DNA from: an uncultured Alphaproteobacteria bacterium
Lineage (GTDB): Bacteria > Pseudomonadota > Alphaproteobacteria > Caulobacterales > Caulobacteraceae
NCBI GenBank assembly: GCA_903933475.1
Contig: CAIZKE010000025.1
Span: 1-7,917 of the forward strand
DNA: 7,917 bases
Direction of reading: 5' to 3'
Part shown: piece after piece, positions 5,065-7,917 of the stretch
Layout of the letters: every line of letters begins with the position of its first letter
Position numbering within the stretch: position 1 is the stretch's first letter
The notes under the pieces: model-generated
The model's input: the letters and a program-made list of their open reading frames with translations, nothing else
Told to the model about the DNA's origin: nothing
Databases searched by the model: none
Program-made: the position numbers and the translations under genes

Positions 5065-6840
5065 TTACCCTGCGCTATAGCGTCCCGGGGCCACCAGCCC
5101 GGCGAGGTCTTCCGGTAGGGGCGATGGCGCGCCCGCGGCCAGGGCCGCCAGGTGCTCGCCCAGCAGGGGCGCCCAGGTCAGGCCCCGGGAACCAAGCCCG
5201 CCCAGGACGAAGAGCCCCGAGGCACCGGGAAGAGGCCCGGCCAGGGGCAGGTGGTCGCGGGTGGTCGCCCGCACCCGGGCCCTGCCCTCAAGGGCGCGCC
5301 CGGAGAGGTCCGCCGCCAGGGCCGGCCGCGCCCGGGCGAGCGCCTCGAGGTTGGCCTGGTGGTCGGCCTCGGTCACCTCGGTGGAGGTCTCACCCCGCCG
5401 GAAGGTTGCCCCGAACAGGAAGCCATTGGAGAGGGGCGCGAGATAGCCGCCCCAGCCCGCGGCGCGCGGCGCCTCCCGGTTCGGGGTAGAGATCCAGCTC
5501 GCCTGTCCGCGGACGGGCAGGATGGGTGCCTCCGGCCAGAGGCGGTCCAGGCCAGCTCCCGACGCCAGGATGACGTTGCGGAAGACGGAGGTCTCGCCCG
5601 CCGCCGTCGTCAGCCGCCAGCCGCCCTCGGCCCGCTCGAGGGCCTGCACCTGACCGGCGAGAGGCGCTTCGCACCAGGCCTCAAGGACCTGCCGGGGGTC
5701 GAGGCTCAGGGCGTCCGGCTGGTCCAGTCCGGCCCGGTCGGTCGACTCGCCCAGGCGCGCCGATGCCCCTGCCGGGTCGAGAAGCCGAAGGGTTCCCTCC
5801 GGAAAGAGGTCGGAGCCGGCGATCCGGGCGAACCTCGACGGGTCCCTGTCGGTGGCTGCGAGTTGGAGGACCCCGCGTGCGAGCACCGCGCCGGGGACTT
5901 CCGGAAAGACGTCCAGGGCCCGCAAATAGGCCTGGGCGGCCAGCCTCGCGATGGGGCCGAGGCCGGCGTCCAGGCGCGGCGTCACCAGGCCTGCAGGGTT
6001 TCCGGAAGCCCCGGCTCCCGGTGTCTCGGCCTCGAAGTGGACCGGCTCGACGCCCAGACGGCGCAGGGCCCGCACCACCGACGCCCCGGCGATCCCGGCA
6101 CCGATCACGGCCACCCTGCCGGGATCCGCGGGGTCCAGACCTTGCCCGGGGAAGATGGCCTCCAGGCGCTCGCGCTTTCGCCCGTGGCCGGGTGCCCGAC
6201 GCACCTCGAAGCCGGCCGCGGACAGGCCCCGGCGAACCTGGCCGGCAACGGTGAAGGTCGCCGCCCGGGCGCCCGGCGCCGAACGCGCGGCGACGCCCTG
6301 CAGCACCTCATCACGCCACATGTCGGGATTGAGGGCCGGGGCGAAGCCGTCGAGGAACCAGGCATCCGCCCGGCCGCTCCAGGCCGACAGGGCCTCGCCG
6401 GCTTCCATCAGGGCAAGGTCCAGGCAGGCCCGAAACTCGGGAAACTCGATCCGGTGGAAACCGCGCCGCCGGGCCGGCCAGCGGGACAGGAGGGCCTCGG
6501 TGATTTCCGACAGCTCCGGCCAGGCGGCGAGGGCCCGGGCGGCCTCCTCCCGGGTCATGAGGTGGGCCTCGACGCTGAAGAGGTGCAGGCGCCCCTTGGC
6601 AGGGCCCTCCCGTCGCCACAGTTCCAGGAGGGCCAGCATGTTGAGCCCCGTTCCGAAGCCCAGCTCCCCGACGGTGAAGGACTGGCGTCCGGCCCAGGCC
6701 CGGGGCAGGCCGCAGCCCTCCAGGAAGACCGCCCGGGATTCAGAAAGGCCGTCGTCGGCGCCGAAGTAGGCGTCTCCGTAGAGGGTGGAGCGGGGACGTC
6801 CGTCCTCGGTCCACGCGATGGGCGGCGGGTCCGCAGTCAT
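5065..6840 (-). CDS. mnmC: bifunctional tRNA wobble-uridine enzyme MnmC (MnmD methyltransferase + MnmC oxidoreductase)
   Basis: MnmC finishes the mnm5 side chain at U34. The C-terminal FAD domain removes the carboxymethyl group from cmnm5(s2)U to give nm5(s2)U, and the N-terminal domain methylates that with S-adenosylmethionine. Residues 1-235 hold the methyltransferase: SAM loop GELGFGTGLNML (58-69), DGFAPALNPDMW (164-175) and HGRKRERL (219-226). Residues 242-591 hold the oxidoreductase: dinucleotide motif VAVIGAGIAGAS (243-254), GNPAGLVTPRL (280-290), RATTRDHLPLAGP (524-536) and GGLGSRGLTWAPLLGE (547-562). At 591 residues it is shorter than the 668 of E. coli, but both domains look complete and remain fused. 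The ATG at 6840 has no good ribosome binding site; a -10-like element lies only 6 bases upstream, so a nearly leaderless message is possible. It acts on the same base as MnmH in this window. Confidence 0.95.
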   Translation of the reverse strand: MTADPPPIAWTEDGRPRSTLYGDAYFGADDGLSESRAVFLEGCGLPRAWAGRQSFTVGELGFGTGLNMLALLELWRREGPAKGRLHLFSVEAHLMTREEAARALAAWPELSEITEALLSRWPARRRGFHRIEFPEFRACLDLALMEAGEALSAWSGRADAWFLDGFAPALNPDMWRDEVLQGVAARSAPGARAATFTVAGQVRRGLSAAGFEVRRAPGHGRKRERLEAIFPGQGLDPADPGRVAVIGAGIAGASVVRALRRLGVEPVHFEAETPGAGASGNPAGLVTPRLDAGLGPIARLAAQAYLRALDVFPEVPGAVLARGVLQLAATDRDPSRFARIAGSDLFPEGTLRLLDPAGASARLGESTDRAGLDQPDALSLDPRQVLEAWCEAPLAGQVQALERAEGGWRLTTAAGETSVFRNVILASGAGLDRLWPEAPILPVRGQASWISTPNREAPRAAGWGGYLAPLSNGFLFGATFRRGETSTEVTEADHQANLEALARARPALAADLSGRALEGRARVRATTRDHLPLAGPLPGASGLFVLGGLGSRGLTWAPLLGEHLAALAAGAPSPLPEDLAGLVAPGRYSAG

Positions 6841-6845
6841 GCCGC

Positions 6846-6875
6846 GAACTAGTCCCGGCGACGGAGGGTCCGCAA
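6846..6875 (-). promoter_or_regulatory. possible promoter for mnmC
   Basis: On the minus strand, TTGCGGA (6869-6875) is followed after 15 bases by ACTAGTTC (6846-6853), which matches six of eight positions of the Caulobacter-type -10 GCTANAWC. Initiation here would give a message with almost no leader, in keeping with the lack of a ribosome binding site in front of mnmC. The match is partial. Confidence 0.3.
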
Positions 6876-6911
6876 GAGTGATCCTTCCGGGTGCGCGTCG
6901 GCCAGCGAGGC

Positions 6912-6919
6912 GCTAGAAC
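6912..6919 (+). promoter_or_regulatory. Caulobacter-type -10 element before the alpha/beta hydrolase
   Basis: GCTAGAAC matches the GCTANAWC consensus of the Caulobacter housekeeping sigma factor at every position. A start a few bases downstream would place the GGGGAG ribosome binding site (6927-6932) at the front of a roughly 20-base leader before the ATG at 6944. The -35 region, around 6891-6900, is GC-rich and only weakly like TTGACGS. Confidence 0.5.
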
Positions 6920-6943
6920 AGGCAAAGGGGAGACTGACCGTCC

Positions 6944-7840
6944 ATGACCAGCACTGTTCCGGGTTTCGAATTCCGCCGCCTGCGCTTCGATCTTCCGTCC
7001 GTCGGCGGCCATGGGACCGCCATAGAGATGGGCCCGCAGGACCGCCCGGTCGACATCGTCTTCTCCCACGCCAACGGCTTCAACGCCCTGACCTACCGGT
7101 CGATCCTGGGGCCCCTGTCCGACCGGCTGAGGATCCTCGCCATCGATCAGCGCGGCCATGGCCTGTCGGGCCTGCCGCCCCGGCTCGAGGACCCCAACCG
7201 CAACTGGTACGACCTGGTTCCCGACCTCAAGGCCGTGCTCGAGGCGCTCGACATCCGCAATGCGGTCCTGGGCGGACATTCCATGGGCGGCACAATCAGC
7301 CTGATGGCCGCCGCCGAGGCTCCTGGGCGCGTGCGCGGGATCGCCCTCTTCGACCCGGTGATCATGGCGCCCGGCTTTGCCGCCCAGAACGGGAACCGGC
7401 CCCTGACCGGTGACAACCCGCTCCTCCAGGGTGCCCTCCGCCGCCGGCCGGTCTTCCCGAGCCGCGAGGCCGTGATCACGTCCTATAGCGGCAAGGGCGC
7501 CTTCCGCGCCTGGACCCCCGAAATGCTGGCCGACTATATCGAGGACGGCTTCCACGACACGCCATCCGGCGAAGTCGAGCTGAACTGCCCGCCCGCCTGG
7601 GAAGCCTCGAACTTTGCCAGCCACGGCCACGATCCCTGGCCATCCTTCCAGGGCGCGGGCGTCCCGATCCGGATCCTCAAGGCCGAGACCGGCTCGACCT
7701 GCCGTTCCGATGGCCACGAGGCCGGGCTGACTGCGGACGGGCGGATCCGGCTGGAGGTTATTCCCGGGACCACCCACTTCCTGCCGATGGAACGGCCGGA
7801 CCTCGTGCGCCAGACGCTGACTGACCTGGTCGCGGGGTGA
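6944..7840 (+). CDS. alpha/beta-fold hydrolase
   Basis: The 298-residue protein has the standard alpha/beta-hydrolase layout. FSHANGFN (40-47) carries the oxyanion-hole region and AIDQRGHGLSG (66-76) follows. The nucleophile elbow is GGHSMGG (110-116), with Ser113 as likely nucleophile. GTTHFLPMERPD (275-286) supplies His278, the likely base, followed by the ExP pattern usual in this family. The acid of the triad is less clear: Asp137 after strand 6, or Glu248 or Asp256 after strand 7, are candidates. There is no signal peptide or membrane segment, so it is probably a cytoplasmic esterase or related hydrolase of unknown substrate. The ATG at 6944 has GGGGAG eleven bases upstream, a slightly long spacing. 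The gene is divergent from mnmC with 103 bp between them; nothing in the sequence ties it to tRNA modification. Confidence 0.88.
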   Translation: MTSTVPGFEFRRLRFDLPSVGGHGTAIEMGPQDRPVDIVFSHANGFNALTYRSILGPLSDRLRILAIDQRGHGLSGLPPRLEDPNRNWYDLVPDLKAVLEALDIRNAVLGGHSMGGTISLMAAAEAPGRVRGIALFDPVIMAPGFAAQNGNRPLTGDNPLLQGALRRRPVFPSREAVITSYSGKGAFRAWTPEMLADYIEDGFHDTPSGEVELNCPPAWEASNFASHGHDPWPSFQGAGVPIRILKAETGSTCRSDGHEAGLTADGRIRLEVIPGTTHFLPMERPDLVRQTLTDLVAG

Positions 7841-7917
7841 GGTTCCGGCAGGGGCTGCTGCGACTCAGCTGACCCCCACCGGCCCGCGGCGCGGTCCACC
7901 ACCCCCGGGGGGGAGGA
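7841..7917. other. non-coding or unresolved right edge
   Basis: After the hydrolase stop there is no hairpin followed by a T run. TCAGCTGA (7865-7872) and CCCCCGGGGG (7902-7911) are short perfect palindromes. A minus-strand frame entering from the right would stop at 7865-7867, but its predicted tail is a Gly/Pro-rich low-complexity stretch, so a gene ending there can be neither supported nor excluded. Confidence 0.3.

Noticed and set aside
5152..6852. Long plus-strand open frame (566 codons) opposite mnmC
   Set aside because: Low-complexity Gly/Arg/Pro/Gln product, wholly antisense to mnmC, whose motifs are clear.
6740..7777. Minus-strand frame of 345 codons opposite the alpha/beta hydrolase
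   Set aside because: It overlaps the mnmC start and the whole hydrolase gene, and its product shows no recognisable motif.
7865..7917. Possible tail of a minus-strand gene entering from the right edge
   Set aside because: Only about 16 codons are visible and they are low-complexity Gly/Pro; nothing supports a gene beyond an open frame.

Overview
This is a very GC-rich window of chromosomal bacterial DNA carrying eight protein-coding genes. It is most likely from an alphaproteobacterium, probably of the Caulobacter/Phenylobacterium/Brevundimonas type. That guess rests on the base composition, the alphaproteobacterial look of the proteins, and a perfect match to the Caulobacter housekeeping -10 consensus (GCTANAWC) in front of the last gene; it is an inference. 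I see no insertion sequence, phage gene, CRISPR array, rRNA or tRNA.

Layout from left to right: mnmH (minus strand, 3' end beyond the window) is divergent from selD (plus). selD runs tail to tail, with a 4-bp gap, into a minus-strand modABC molybdate-type ABC transporter, transcribed modA-modB-modC. Upstream of modA, on the same strand, is a 138-residue secreted four-cysteine protein that resembles the DUF6491 family. Upstream of that is bifunctional mnmC, also minus. mnmC is divergent from a plus-strand alpha/beta hydrolase that ends 77 bases before the right edge.

The unifying theme is chemistry of wobble uridine 34 in tRNA. SelD makes selenophosphate, MnmH uses it to replace sulfur by selenium in (c)mnm5s2U34, and MnmC completes the mnm5 side chain on the same base. 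The molybdate transporter between them has no obvious biochemical tie to tRNA modification. The neighbourhood allows a speculative link through oxyanion uptake, but Mod proteins normally carry molybdate or tungstate.

The two non-coding intervals most worth attention both lie on the minus-strand side. One is an 11-bp imperfect inverted repeat about 60 bases upstream of modA. The other is a terminator-like hairpin between mnmC and the DUF6491-like gene that reaches into that gene's ribosome binding site. I found no clearly new defence system or mobile system; the window mostly looks like well-kept housekeeping and accessory metabolism.
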